This document shows positions 7,069-14,504 of a DNA stretch of 14,504 nucleotides, piece after piece (position 1 is the stretch's first letter; each line of letters begins with the position of its first letter). Source of the stretch: Chitinophagales bacterium (GTDB lineage: Bacteria > Bacteroidota > Bacteroidia > Chitinophagales > Saprospiraceae). Both the position numbers and the translations under genes were made by a program. The DNA lies in assembly GCA_013298445.1 (NCBI GenBank), contig JAAFHQ010000051.1, positions 1-14,504 of the forward strand. The letters are read 5' to 3'. The notes beneath the pieces were generated by a model that was not told the DNA's origin, did no database searches, and saw only the letters and a list, made by a program, of their open reading frames with translations.

Positions 7069-7986
7069 TCAATCGTATTGATATAGTTCCAAATCTTCAA
7101 TCAGGTGGATCAGTTTTTGTGCATATTTTTTGTCTGTGGCATAACCTGCTTTGGACAAACCATGTGCCCAATCTGTGTAATTGCCCGCTCCGAATTTTTT
7201 CAAACCCTTGTAACGTGCACCTTGCAGCAGCATGCTGTGTGAGCGGAAACTTTCCCAGGCGGAGGGAAAAACGCGGAAAAAATCCTTGTGTGAATCATCG
7301 GTGAAATTGCGGCAGTGCCCCCGGCCACATGTTCGGGAGAAACACTTGATCCCAAAATGGTTGTTGGCCTGAGCAGACAGAGGGCTTTCCCCCGCGTCAC
7401 TTTCCAACAAACCCTGGGCTAAAGTGATGCTGGCTGGAATGCCGTATTTGCCCTGTTCTCCCTTGGCGATATCCGCAAAGCGTTTCACATAATCAAGTTG
7501 TTTTTGTCGCTTAGACTGGCGTTTGCTGGCAGATTCAAATACTTCGTCCTGATCTGGAAAACTCACATTTTGGAAGGTGTTGGCCAGTTCTCCCAAGGAA
7601 TTGGTACGGGTGATGGCAGCAGTGCCCCGCCCGGGCGGCCCGCTCTCTACTGGTTTAGAAGCAGCCGAGGAGCGAGGCACGGATGCCGTCCCCTCGGTGC
7701 TAAAAGAGAGCATAGAAACGTTCATAGGATGTAATGATTCTTTAGTGTAGGCGGTAGTTTGGGCATTGGCTGTTGAGCTCGGGCTCAGGCTTTGAATTTG
7801 TACCATCGGCTCAGCGCTGTTCAATTGCAGGTTTACGCTTAGCTCTCGAGAACTGAAGCCATATACCGCAATTGAACAAAGGGCAGTTTGAAACCAATAA
7901 CGGTTGACTGCTCTGCGCAAATCGCGATGAGTTTGTTGTAGTTTGGATTGTACCACAGTCAGGTGATCGAGTTTGAAAGTTTTCAT
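7069..7986 (-). CDS. Peptidoglycan glucosaminidase (GH73/FlgJ-like)
   Basis: A 305-residue protein from the ATG at 7986 whose last ~140 residues (about 166-305) are an endo-beta-N-acetylglucosaminidase domain that would cut cell-wall glycan. Visible family features are ITLAQGLLESDAGES with the likely catalytic glutamate E195, NNHFGIKC (208-215), FRVFPSAWESFRSHS and the C-terminal YATDKKYAQKLI. Three cysteines (215, 220, 225) sit in an insertion after NHFGIK. The first ~165 residues are low-complexity and rich in Ser, Thr and Gln, as in a linker. The only hydrophobic stretch (about 30-45) is weak, so I cannot tell whether it is a signal anchor. The frame is open upstream to a TTG at 8004, but the ATG fits better with the promoter at 8041-8072. 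It is transcribed in the same direction as the ABC operon, 201 bp upstream of it. Confidence 0.88.
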   Translation of the reverse strand: MKTFKLDHLTVVQSKLQQTHRDLRRAVNRYWFQTALCSIAVYGFSSRELSVNLQLNSAEPMVQIQSLSPSSTANAQTTAYTKESLHPMNVSMLSFSTEGTASVPRSSAASKPVESGPPGRGTAAITRTNSLGELANTFQNVSFPDQDEVFESASKRQSKRQKQLDYVKRFADIAKGEQGKYGIPASITLAQGLLESDAGESPLSAQANNHFGIKCFSRTCGRGHCRNFTDDSHKDFFRVFPSAWESFRSHSMLLQGARYKGLKKFGAGNYTDWAHGLSKAGYATDKKYAQKLIHLIEDLELYQYD

Positions 7987-8040
7987 AGTTTTATGTTTTG
8001 GCAATTTTCAGGACGAGGCTTTGTTTTAAAAACAACAATG

Positions 8041-8072
8041 CAAATAAAATAAAAACTTTTTGTTTTGTCAAA
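8041..8072 (-). promoter_or_regulatory. Putative Bacteroidota-type promoter for the glucosaminidase gene
   Basis: On the minus strand TTTG (8072-8069) is followed after exactly 20 bases by TTTATTTG (8048-8041), one mismatch from the TAnnTTTG -7 element used by the Bacteroidota primary sigma factor. Transcription would begin near 8035 and give a leader of about 50 nt before the ATG at 7986. The region is extremely A/T-rich, which raises the chance of a random match. Confidence 0.35.
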
Positions 8073-8181
8073 CAAAAAATACATTTTGTTTTTTATTTTT
8101 CGTTTGTGCCTGATACAACCACCGAAGACTACAGATACTCTTTAAGTGTTGTGACGCTGTCACAGAATCTGCGTTTAATAA

Positions 8182-8212
8182 TTGGGAGAGTTGCATACTC
8201 CGTCTAACTTTG
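8182..8212 (+). promoter_or_regulatory. Putative Bacteroidota-type promoter for the OmpH/Skp-like gene
   Basis: TTG (8182-8184), 20 bases, then TAACTTTG (8205-8212) matches the Bacteroidota pattern TTG and TAnnTTTG exactly. Transcription would start about 6 bases later and leave a leader of about 24 nt before the ATG at 8242. It would drive the chaperone and the radical SAM gene behind it. The spacing equals that of the opposing promoter at 8041-8072. Confidence 0.5.
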
Positions 8213-8241
8213 CACCTTAAATTTTGAAATCTGCTAAGGAA

Positions 8242-8751
8242 ATGAAAAAAATCACATTGGCTCTTGTAGCATTGCTTGCTGTAATCGGTTCAGTTTCAGC
8301 TCAAAAGTATGGACACCTCAACTATGGCAATTTGCTGAGTGCCATGCCTGCGGTTAAAGACGCTGATAAACAATTGGAAGATTTCCAAAAAGCCTTGGTC
8401 TCGAAAGGGGAAGAAATGAGCACTAAGCTCAAAGATGGGTATTTGGCCTTTTTGAAGGATCAACAATCTGGCAACTTTTCTCCGGCCAAACTCCAGGAAA
8501 GACAAGCCCAATTGGAAGCTGAACAAACTGCCATTCAATCGTATGAAGAAGCGGTGCGCAAACAAATCTCGGACAAACGGGAGGCATTGTTAAAACCAAT
8601 TTTGGATCGCGTCAACAAAGCGATTGAAGACACGGCCAAAGAAAAAGGCTTCGCCATGGTTTTTGACACCAGCTCCTTCAACGCCATTTTGTTTGCTAAA
8701 GAATCGGAAGACCTGTTTCCAACGATCAAAGCCAAACTGGGCATCCAATAA
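8242..8751 (+). CDS. OmpH/Skp-family periplasmic chaperone
   Basis: A 169-residue exported protein of the OmpH/Skp family. These are trimeric periplasmic chaperones that hold outer-membrane proteins on their way to the BAM complex. Residues 1-20 are a clean signal peptide, cut after VSA before Q21. The mature protein starts with the family-typical beta strand KYGHLNYGNLLSAMP. It continues with long charged coiled-coil helices (about 45-130, rich in K, E and Q: the tentacles) and closes with a strand-helix unit, AKEKGFAMVFDTSSFNAILF. The frame stays open upstream to a TTG at 8224, but the ATG at 8242 opens the signal peptide directly, and AAGGA lies just ahead of it. The radical SAM gene follows after 10 bp, so the two are likely one transcript. 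Confidence 0.9.
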   Translation: MKKITLALVALLAVIGSVSAQKYGHLNYGNLLSAMPAVKDADKQLEDFQKALVSKGEEMSTKLKDGYLAFLKDQQSGNFSPAKLQERQAQLEAEQTAIQSYEEAVRKQISDKREALLKPILDRVNKAIEDTAKEKGFAMVFDTSSFNAILFAKESEDLFPTIKAKLGIQ

Positions 8752-8761
8752 GAATGACAAC

Positions 8762-9751
8762 ATGCTAAGGGTCACCCCACGGAAGATTTGGAATGCGACA
8801 AAGGTGCTAAGTTCTTATTACCTGAGTCGCTTGCTCCAGAAACCAATTCAATGGGGTGTCCCTTTCAGCATTTCTATTGAGCCAACCACGGCTTGTAATT
8901 TACGTTGCCCTGAGTGCCCCAGCGGCCTACGGGCTTTTTCCCGACCCACGGGGAACTTACGCTCCGATTTTTTTCGAAAAACCATCGACGACCTTCATCG
9001 CGATCTCTCCTTCCTGATCTTCTATTTCCAGGGCGAGCCCTACATCAATCCCGATTTTTTGGACATGGTGCAATACGCCTCCCAGCGTGGCATCTATACC
9101 ATCACTTCCACCAACGGTCATTTTTTGAATGAAGAAAATGCCCGCAAAACCATAGAATCCGGCCTGGATCGGCTGATCATATCGGTAGATGGCAGTACTC
9201 AGGAGGTATATGAACAATACCGGAAAAGTGGAAAGCTGGAAGTGGTGCTCCAAGGAGCCCGCAATGTAGTGAAGTGGAAAAAAGAGTTGAAGTCGAAAAC
9301 ACCACACTTGATTTTTCAATTTTTGGTGGTTCGGCCCAACGAGCACCAAATTCCGGAAATTTACAAACTGGCCGAAGAAATTGGCATCGATGAGGTCAGG
9401 TTAAAAACGGCCCAGATTTACGATTACGCCCAGGGCAATCCGCTTATCCCAAACCAGGATCGCTACTCCCGCTACCGCAAACAAGCTGACGGCAGCTACC
9501 GCATCAAAAACCAATTGCTCAATCACTGTTGGAAATTGTGGCACGCCTGTGTGATTACTTGGGATGGCGTGGTCGTGCCTTGCTGTTTTGACAAAGACGC
9601 CCAATACCGCATGGGCAATTTACAGGAGCAATCGCTTCGGGAGGTTTGGCAACAACAACCTTATCGGGAATTTCGGCAACAGCTCCTAAAAGGCCGGGAT
9701 AAAATTGACATTTGTACCAATTGTACAGAGGGGTGTAAGATTTGGGCTTAG
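8762..9751 (+). CDS. Radical SAM/SPASM-domain protein
   Basis: A 329-residue radical SAM enzyme from the ATG at 8762. The [4Fe-4S] cluster that cleaves S-adenosylmethionine is bound by C45, C49 and C52 in TACNLRCPEC. Further barrel motifs are visible: YFQGEPYINPDF (the GEP element), TSTNGHFL and LIISVDGSTQEVYEQYR. The C-terminal part is a SPASM domain with seven cysteines (C256, C263, C274, C275, C318, C321, C325), enough for auxiliary iron-sulfur clusters. DGVVVPCCFD and the MGNLQEQSLREVW segment are typical of it. SPASM enzymes often modify peptides, but others act on small molecules or lipids, and no small precursor peptide is visible next to it. The reaction cannot be read from the sequence. 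It sits 10 bp behind the OmpH/Skp-like gene. Confidence 0.9.
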   Translation: MLRVTPRKIWNATKVLSSYYLSRLLQKPIQWGVPFSISIEPTTACNLRCPECPSGLRAFSRPTGNLRSDFFRKTIDDLHRDLSFLIFYFQGEPYINPDFLDMVQYASQRGIYTITSTNGHFLNEENARKTIESGLDRLIISVDGSTQEVYEQYRKSGKLEVVLQGARNVVKWKKELKSKTPHLIFQFLVVRPNEHQIPEIYKLAEEIGIDEVRLKTAQIYDYAQGNPLIPNQDRYSRYRKQADGSYRIKNQLLNHCWKLWHACVITWDGVVVPCCFDKDAQYRMGNLQEQSLREVWQQQPYREFRQQLLKGRDKIDICTNCTEGCKIWA

Positions 9752-10286
9752 TTGGATTAATTTTTTTTCACAGAATTTTATTCGGTCAATTCCAACAATA
9801 CAGATTAAGAATAGTCACATCCATTTCATCGCCCTTTCTAACAATATTTTTCGGTGTTTTTCCCAAAATTCTACTCGGTCATATTTATGTCATTGTTAAG
9901 TAAAGTTTAAAAAATAAAAAGAAAAAGATTGTATTGTTTGCTGAAAGTCGCGACCTTTATCCTCACGTCGCTGAAATAACTCAGCGGTTTTCCTATTTGT
10001 GCAGTTGAAGTGTAGCATCCTAAAGCTACCAGCGGGATTTTTTCTTGAGACCACTAGACTTTTATTTGATTTTTTTCTGAAGTGTGTGAGCCCTATCGCC
10101 TGTCGAAGCACTGCGATCGAGTAATGACGTACTTTTGGATTTGACGAGAACACCTTTAACGCATTTTGAGCTTGTGCAGTTGGAGTAGTGCATTACCTGT
10201 TGTGTATGTACCGAGTGATTTTTTTCAAGGGAAGCAATTGAACAGTAAGCAACCATATTTAAAAGAGGCTTTCAAAACTCAGCAAA
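9752..10286. other. Gene-free intergenic stretch with degenerate repeats
   Basis: No coding frame with credible protein character lies in these 535 bp on either strand. The stretch is A/T-rich with many T-runs. It contains two pairs of degenerate direct repeats: 9772-9788 with 9865-9881 (14 of 17 identical, the differences all transitions) and 9997-10018 with 10172-10193 (18 of 22 identical). A perfect 6-bp hairpin, CGCTGA-aataac-TCAGCG, lies at 9969-9986. A lone TACTTTTG (10130-10137) matches the -7 promoter consensus, but there is no -33 element at the right distance and it is about 150 bp ahead of the next gene. An undetected small RNA is possible but unsupported. Confidence 0.6.
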
Positions 10287-11222
10287 ATGTTATTCAAAAT
10301 CATCCTGTCCGGTCATCTGGAGTTCGGATCCGACAGAACATTTGAGCTCGCACTCAATATGTTTTTGCAACGTGCAGAAACATATTACAAAAACGACATC
10401 CTGCTGAAACCCGAGGAGGTTTTTATCTCGGAAAAAAGTATGCTCGACGTTCCTCGTAGCATCATCAATACCGCTGCCGAAAAATCCTGGCGCAATACCG
10501 TACACCTGTTGGATACCATCGCACAATATGCCATTGCAGGCAATATTGGTGCCTGGAAGTTAGACAATGGTGCCCTGGTAGAGCATGCGTTTATTGAACC
10601 AAAAGGTGACAAATCTGCGGTACAAACTTTTCTGCGTGGTCGTGAACTCCTGACCCAGGGGCAACAAAGTGAGGCCAAAGATGCACTGAGCAGTGCCATC
10701 GAAAAATACACCCGCAACGCTTTAGCTTACGAGCGCAGAGGGTACGTCAACTACAAACTGGGCAACGTTGGTGATGCCCTGTACGATTTCACCAAGAGTA
10801 TCGATATCTATCCACATAGCCCCGATGCCTACATGGGGCGCGCCATCGTGAACCTACACCAGAAGAATTACGCTGCCGCTGCCGCTGACCTGGATATGGC
10901 CATCAGAACCTCGATTCCACACCAACCTATCCACTGGCGTGCACGTCGCATGAAAGGTGAGTGCCACGTGGAACTCAGCGAGTTTGCCAAGGCAGAATTT
11001 GAGCTCAAGCTGGTTACCAACAAAACCTTCAAAGCAGAGGATTCCAATGCGGCCTGGCAACCCACGGCTTATTACAACTATGGCCGGGCGCTGTTTGGCA
11101 TTGGCAAGTACAAAGAAGCTTTTCAGGCAGCGAGCAAAGCGAGGACGCTTTCTCAGGAGCCTTCTGCCGATTTGTTGCAATTCGTCAGTGTTGCTGCCGA
11201 AAAAGCAGGTGTGAGTAACTAA
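10287..11222 (+). CDS. TPR-repeat protein
   Basis: A 311-residue soluble protein without signal peptide, so probably cytoplasmic. The C-terminal two thirds (about 112-305) are tetratricopeptide repeats. Examples are the unit beginning FLRGRELLTQGQQSEAKDAL, then NALAYERRGYVNYKLGNVGD, then PDAYMGRAIVNLHQKNYAAA, and a last unit with YYNYGRALFGIGKYKEAFQA. These show the usual W/Y-G-A-Y-A-A pattern and would form a superhelix for protein binding. The first ~100 residues (FKIILSGHLEFGSDRTFELA and following) form a separate alpha/beta-looking domain that I cannot name. The ATG at 10287 is the natural start of the frame. The YfiH/PgeF gene follows 16 bp later on the same strand, so the two may be co-transcribed, although no shared role is evident. 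Confidence 0.85.
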   Translation: MLFKIILSGHLEFGSDRTFELALNMFLQRAETYYKNDILLKPEEVFISEKSMLDVPRSIINTAAEKSWRNTVHLLDTIAQYAIAGNIGAWKLDNGALVEHAFIEPKGDKSAVQTFLRGRELLTQGQQSEAKDALSSAIEKYTRNALAYERRGYVNYKLGNVGDALYDFTKSIDIYPHSPDAYMGRAIVNLHQKNYAAAAADLDMAIRTSIPHQPIHWRARRMKGECHVELSEFAKAEFELKLVTNKTFKAEDSNAAWQPTAYYNYGRALFGIGKYKEAFQAASKARTLSQEPSADLLQFVSVAAEKAGVSN

Positions 11223-11238
11223 TCGTACATTGGATTTT

Positions 11239-12000
11239 ATGGTGAATTTAGTGGGTAACTGCTACCTCCAGCCACGAATTTTTGCTTCTATTCCTGACCT
11301 GATTGCTGCGGAAAGCACCCGACACGGGGGGCTTAGCCAAGGGGCTTATGCTGCCCTGAATGTAGGAATTTCTACCGAGGATGATCCCGCAGTCGTAACG
11401 GAAAATCGACGCATTTTTTTCAATAGCCTGGGGCTACAGCCCGATCAGGTGGCCAGTTCTTATCAAATACATGGTGATGATGTGCTGAAAGTGGAGTCTC
11501 CGGGACGCACGGATGGCTACGATGCCTTGATCACTCAGCTTCCCAATGTTTTTTTGACGGTTACCATCGCCGATTGCACGCCCATCCTCATTGCCGACCC
11601 ACACACGCGGGCGGTGGCGGCCATTCACGCGGGCTGGCGCGGCACTGCTGCGGAAATTGTGCGCAAAACCCTCGTCCGCATGCAGGAAGAGTACGGCACC
11701 AATCCAGACCATTGTTATGCCTACATTGGCACCTGTATCGACGAATGTTCCTTTGAAGTTAATGCAGACGTAGCAGATCATTTTGCTGACAAGCACAAAC
11801 GTTGGGACGAATCTTTGCAGAAATATTTTGTCGATTTAAAAGCGGCGAACTGGGCTCAATTGCTGGCCGCAGGTGTTCCTGCTGAACAAATTGAAGTCTC
11901 CCCCTACTCTACCGTGCTACACAATGAACACTTTTTCTCGTATCGGAAGGAGAAAGGGGTGACGGGGAGGATGGTAAATTTGATTGGGTTTAAGGGGTGA
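11239..12000 (+). CDS. pgeF: YfiH/PgeF-family protein (multicopper polyphenol oxidase / purine nucleoside phosphorylase family)
   Basis: A 253-residue cytoplasmic protein of the DUF152/YfiH family (LACC1-related). The three zinc ligands of the active site are all present: H78 in SYQIHGDDV, C113 in IADCTPIL and H130 in AIHAGWRG. The early family block TRHGGLSQGAYAALNVG (27-43) and the end block YSTVLHNEHFFSYRKEKGVTGRM are also intact. Family members were first annotated as polyphenol oxidases. They were later shown to act on purine nucleosides, and in E. coli YfiH (PgeF) has been linked to removing wrongly built peptidoglycan precursors. The exact role here is not shown by sequence. I start at the ATG at 11239; the TTG at 11230 would add only three residues. 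The gene ends 7 bp before the convergent lipoprotein gene with no terminator between. Confidence 0.92.
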   Translation: MVNLVGNCYLQPRIFASIPDLIAAESTRHGGLSQGAYAALNVGISTEDDPAVVTENRRIFFNSLGLQPDQVASSYQIHGDDVLKVESPGRTDGYDALITQLPNVFLTVTIADCTPILIADPHTRAVAAIHAGWRGTAAEIVRKTLVRMQEEYGTNPDHCYAYIGTCIDECSFEVNADVADHFADKHKRWDESLQKYFVDLKAANWAQLLAAGVPAEQIEVSPYSTVLHNEHFFSYRKEKGVTGRMVNLIGFKG

Positions 12001-12007
12001 AGCTCAA

Positions 12008-13015
12008 TTAGTCATTCAAGCCTGCTTTTGCTTCGTTTAAAAAATACAAAACCAGCCTTCGTTTGCGCTTATCCTTCAACAATTGTTTGAGCTTTTCATG
12101 ATGCGCCCTAATGAAAAAAAGATCATTTCCTGTGCCCAAATTATATGCCAAAATTTGATTCTGGCTTAGTTTGGAGTGTTCGTAGTCCCCTTTCAGCATC
12201 TTGGTTTTTACGTCCCAGCGATACTGCACATTGGTAGAATCATTGATAATGTACTCTCCATTTTCGCCTGATAGGTAATAGACCATCTTCAAGGTAAGTG
12301 GCTTCGTGCTAATGATTGTAGATTCCAACCATTTGCTGCGGTAAGCTGGAATCATCGACAAATTCCCATTTTGCAATTCGTTCAAAACAGGCAATAATTT
12401 ACCATCCTCATACCGATAAAAATAGTAATCAAACCACCAGATACCGGTGCCACTGGCAAAATTTTCCTTGTAATAAATTACCGTTTTGCCTGCTTCATCC
12501 ACGTAATGTTCTATTTCCAGACCATAGCGATGCTCAATGTGTTGTTTTGCTATACAGTGGGAGTTTTGGAAAAAATAAACATCGGCACCCCAACTTGCCC
12601 CTGGGCCAAAGCTTAAAGCGAATTCACCCTTTTGGAGGTTAAAAGTGAACAAGAGCACTGGGAGTTTCCCCTCATACAGCATTTCTTTCTGGTAGTTCAA
12701 ATGGTATTTTTGGGCCAAACTTTCGCTTACTCCACCTTTTTTTGCCTCTGCCAGCAGGCGGCTAAAGTCTTCCTCACTCCAGCTTATAGCCAATGGCTGG
12801 ATCCCATAAAAAACCGAATCCGAATAATGCCTCGCCTCCTTCACCATCGGCTCAATTGGCAAACGCCCAACACTATCCAAAAAACTTTCCAATTGCTTTT
12901 CGCTGTAGGACATTGGCCGGGCATTTTCTTCAACTGGTGCTGCAGTTTGTTGACAACCCATAATGTAAAACACCCCAAAAAACAACACTATCAGATGAAA
13001 TAAAAATGGTCGCAT
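12008..13015 (-). CDS. Lipoprotein of unknown function
   Basis: A 335-residue protein from the ATG at 13015. The first 21 residues are a lipoprotein signal peptide: a basic R2, a hydrophobic run and the lipobox IMGC (18-21). Cys21 should be lipidated and the protein exported to the periplasm or outer membrane. The rest is hydrophilic with many aromatic residues and alternating strands (ENGEYIINDSTNVQYRWDVK, YYKENFASGTGIWWFDYYFY), suggesting a beta-rich fold. I do not recognise a family. Its codons look more A/T-rich than those of the adjacent genes, which could mean weaker selection or later acquisition. It is convergent with the pgeF-like gene and divergent from the fusion-protein gene at 13270, so it seems to be a single-gene unit. 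Confidence 0.82.
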   Translation of the reverse strand: MRPFLFHLIVLFFGVFYIMGCQQTAAPVEENARPMSYSEKQLESFLDSVGRLPIEPMVKEARHYSDSVFYGIQPLAISWSEEDFSRLLAEAKKGGVSESLAQKYHLNYQKEMLYEGKLPVLLFTFNLQKGEFALSFGPGASWGADVYFFQNSHCIAKQHIEHRYGLEIEHYVDEAGKTVIYYKENFASGTGIWWFDYYFYRYEDGKLLPVLNELQNGNLSMIPAYRSKWLESTIISTKPLTLKMVYYLSGENGEYIINDSTNVQYRWDVKTKMLKGDYEHSKLSQNQILAYNLGTGNDLFFIRAHHEKLKQLLKDKRKRRLVLYFLNEAKAGLND

Positions 13016-13078
13016 GAATTTTAGTTTGACAATATGAATAACGTAAATAATTCGCTCAGATTACAACTCATCAAATAA

Positions 13079-13119
13079 GCCCTGAAAGGGCGACATCCCC
13101 CAAAAACTGGGCATAGCCC
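13079..13119. repeat. Pair of short GC palindromes in intergenic region
   Basis: GCCCT-GAA-AGGGC (13079-13091) and GGGC-ATA-GCCC (13109-13119) are two perfect small palindromes 17 bp apart in an otherwise A/T-rich gap between divergent genes. A T-run (13121-13126) follows the second. The arrangement looks like a short dispersed intergenic repeat and not like a gene or a proper terminator. No other copy is in the window. Confidence 0.45.
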
Positions 13120-13269
13120 GTTTTTTCCTCACCAATCCGCCAGTGCGCTTCTACACCCCAAGGTGCGAAATCGCACGTTTTCCATTTTTACACCCAAATC
13201 AATCAACTCAAAATCAACAATTTAACTTTGGCACACCTTTGGATTTTACTCCTACAAAAGAGCCAAAAA

Positions 13270-14504
13270 ATGGATCGTGAACTCGCACCCGAAATCATCC
13301 GTAAACAACGCTTCAAAGGCTGGGGCTTTGCCCTCGTAGGCATCCTAGTGCTCGGTGGAGCCTATTTTCTGCTCAGTAAAATCTTGCGCACCAACATCCG
13401 CACATCCGAACTCCGGGTAGCCGTAGCCGAATTAGGCAGTGTTGAAAATACCCTGACCGCCAGCGGGGAAGTCATCCCGGCATTTGAACAAGTACTCGCC
13501 AGCCCTATTCGCGCCAGTGTCAAACAAGTACTACTGAGCCCCGGTGCCGCAGTACGGCCAGGGCAACAAATCCTGGTGCTCGACAAATCCCTGTCCCTCA
13601 TCGAACTCGAAAAACTGAAAGACCAACTGGAACTCAAACGCAACGGCGTAGAAAAATTGAAGTACCAACTGGAAAAAGATGCCCTGGACGCTGAATTGGA
13701 CAACCAGATTAAAGGCCTCAGCATCAATCGCCAGAAAGCCGAACTGGAAGATACCCGCCGCCTGTTCAAAGTAGGTGGCCGGACCCAGGAAGACGTCAGT
13801 CGCGCCGAAAATGCCCTGAAAATTTCAGAGCTCGAAAAAGACAAACTCGAAAATCAGGTACGCTACAACCGCCAGGCCAAAAGCACCAACCTGCGCGAAT
13901 CAGAACTCCAGGTCCGCATCGAAGAAACGGGAATGAAAGAACTCCAGCACAAACTCAAAACTGCCGACATGGTGGCCGACCGCCCGGGCGTACTCACCTG
14001 GGTCAACGACAAAGTGGGCACCACGGTAAACGAAGGGGAAATGCTGGCAAAAATTGCCGATTTAAAAAGTTTCCGTATCGAAGGTTCCGCCTCTGACGCC
14101 TACGCAGAACAGGTGCAGGTGGGCTTGCCCGTGATCGTACGGGTCAACGAAACCGACCTGCGCGGCATGATCACCCAAATCAAACCTGCAGTGGAAAATG
14201 ACGTGGTGCAGTTTTCAGTACAACTCGACGACGCCCAAAACGCCATTCTGCGCCCCAATATGAAAGTGGAAATTTTCGTGGTCACCAGCGATTCCAAACA
14301 ATCGGTGCGGGTGGCCAATGGCCCTGCCTTCAATGGCAAAAAACGCCAAACCGTTTTTGTGCTAGAAAATGGCATTGCCCGGCGCCGCGAAATTGAAGTG
14401 GGGCTGTCCAACTTCGATTACGTAGAAATCAAAAATGGCATTCGCCCCGGCGAACGCATCATCGTCAGCGATTTGAGCCGTTTTGAACACCTTCGTGAAA
14501 TCAC
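13270..14504 (+). CDS. Membrane-fusion (HlyD/MacA-like) efflux adaptor, C-terminal end beyond window
   Basis: The frame opens with the ATG at 13270 and runs without a stop to the window edge, 411 complete codons. A single membrane helix (about 19-35) anchors it in the inner membrane with the rest in the periplasm. Parts in order: a beta segment ending in TASGEVIPAFEQ, a lipoyl half with VKQVLLSPGAAVRPGQQILV (about 80-99), a long coiled coil (about 110-235) with the LFKVGGRTQEDVSRAENALK bend, the second lipoyl half with DRPGVLTWVNDKVGTTVNEG, a beta-barrel domain, and a membrane-proximal domain ending IRPGERIIVSDLSRFE. That last motif normally lies close to the C-terminus, so probably only a few residues are missing. 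This class usually works with a MacB-type ABC transporter encoded downstream. A -7 box TAACTTTG at 13223-13230 lies 39 bp ahead, but no -33 element matches. Confidence 0.88.
   Translation, partial: MDRELAPEIIRKQRFKGWGFALVGILVLGGAYFLLSKILRTNIRTSELRVAVAELGSVENTLTASGEVIPAFEQVLASPIRASVKQVLLSPGAAVRPGQQILVLDKSLSLIELEKLKDQLELKRNGVEKLKYQLEKDALDAELDNQIKGLSINRQKAELEDTRRLFKVGGRTQEDVSRAENALKISELEKDKLENQVRYNRQAKSTNLRESELQVRIEETGMKELQHKLKTADMVADRPGVLTWVNDKVGTTVNEGEMLAKIADLKSFRIEGSASDAYAEQVQVGLPVIVRVNETDLRGMITQIKPAVENDVVQFSVQLDDAQNAILRPNMKVEIFVVTSDSKQSVRVANGPAFNGKKRQTVFVLENGIARRREIEVGLSNFDYVEIKNGIRPGERIIVSDLSRFEHLREI

Noticed and set aside
7627..7638. Perfect 12-bp palindrome CCGCCCGGGCGG
   Set aside because: It lies inside the glucosaminidase coding frame, where it encodes part of a Pro/Gly-rich linker; no reason to see it as a site.
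8057..8078. 9-bp inverted repeat TTTTTGTTT / AAACAAAAA
   Set aside because: It is perfect but made almost only of A and T in a very A/T-rich gap, where such pairs arise easily by chance; it also overlaps the proposed -33 element.
13109..13126. Possible intrinsic terminator: GGGC-ATA-GCCC followed by six T
   Set aside because: The stem is only 4 bp with a 3-base loop, and no plus-strand gene ends upstream of it; the nearest upstream gene is on the other strand.
13223..13230. TAACTTTG as promoter of the second fusion-protein gene
   Set aside because: The -7 box is exact, but no TTG or TTTG is found 19-21 bases upstream; kept only as a note in the gene entry.
13362..13844. Serine-rich open frame on the minus strand (160 codons)
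   Set aside because: It is the complement of the fusion protein's coiled-coil region; its serine- and arginine-rich composition is what Glu/Lys/Leu codons give when read backwards.

Overview
The window looks like a chromosomal segment of a Bacteroidota bacterium, and a member of the Saprospiria is my best guess. The evidence is a GSCFA-family protein, an OmpH/Skp-like periplasmic chaperone, lipoproteins with lipoboxes, and promoters of the Bacteroidota type (TTG or TTTG, 20 bases, then TAnnTTTG or close to it). No phage, insertion sequence, tRNA, rRNA or CRISPR array was seen. Most genes look like ordinary housekeeping or envelope functions.

Layout from left to right. (1) On the minus strand, a GSCFA-family protein (452-1441) is followed 5 bp later by a secreted alpha/beta hydrolase that runs off the left edge (1-446). 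(2) Divergent from these is a 442-residue protein that I do not recognise (1554-2882). Its stop codon overlaps the stop of the convergent TolC-like gene. (3) A minus-strand exporter operon reads from right to left: ABC ATPase (6184-6867), lipoprotein membrane-fusion protein (5197-6168), FtsX/MacB/DevC-type permease (3941-5062) and a TolC-family outer-membrane factor (2879-3940). Together these would make a DevBCA-TolC-like tripartite efflux pump. Two things are odd here: the TolC reading frame has lost its 5' end and starts directly behind the permease stop codon, and a large hairpin built of roughly 10-bp units sits between the fusion protein and the permease. (4) A glucosaminidase (7069-7986, minus) and an OmpH/Skp-like chaperone (8242-8751, plus) diverge from a shared intergenic region with a recognisable promoter on each side. 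The chaperone is followed 10 bp later by a radical SAM/SPASM enzyme (8762-9751). (5) A gene-free stretch of 535 bp (9752-10286) contains degenerate short repeats. (6) A TPR protein (10287-11222) is followed by a YfiH/PgeF-family protein (11239-12000), which is convergent with a lipoprotein of unknown function (12008-13015, minus). (7) A second membrane-fusion protein, this one anchored by an N-terminal helix, starts at 13270 and runs off the right edge just before its expected end.

The most useful leads are the truncated tolC and the structured intergenic hairpin, both in the exporter operon. I found no convincing new defence or mobile system. All family calls rest on motifs read by eye; no database search was possible.
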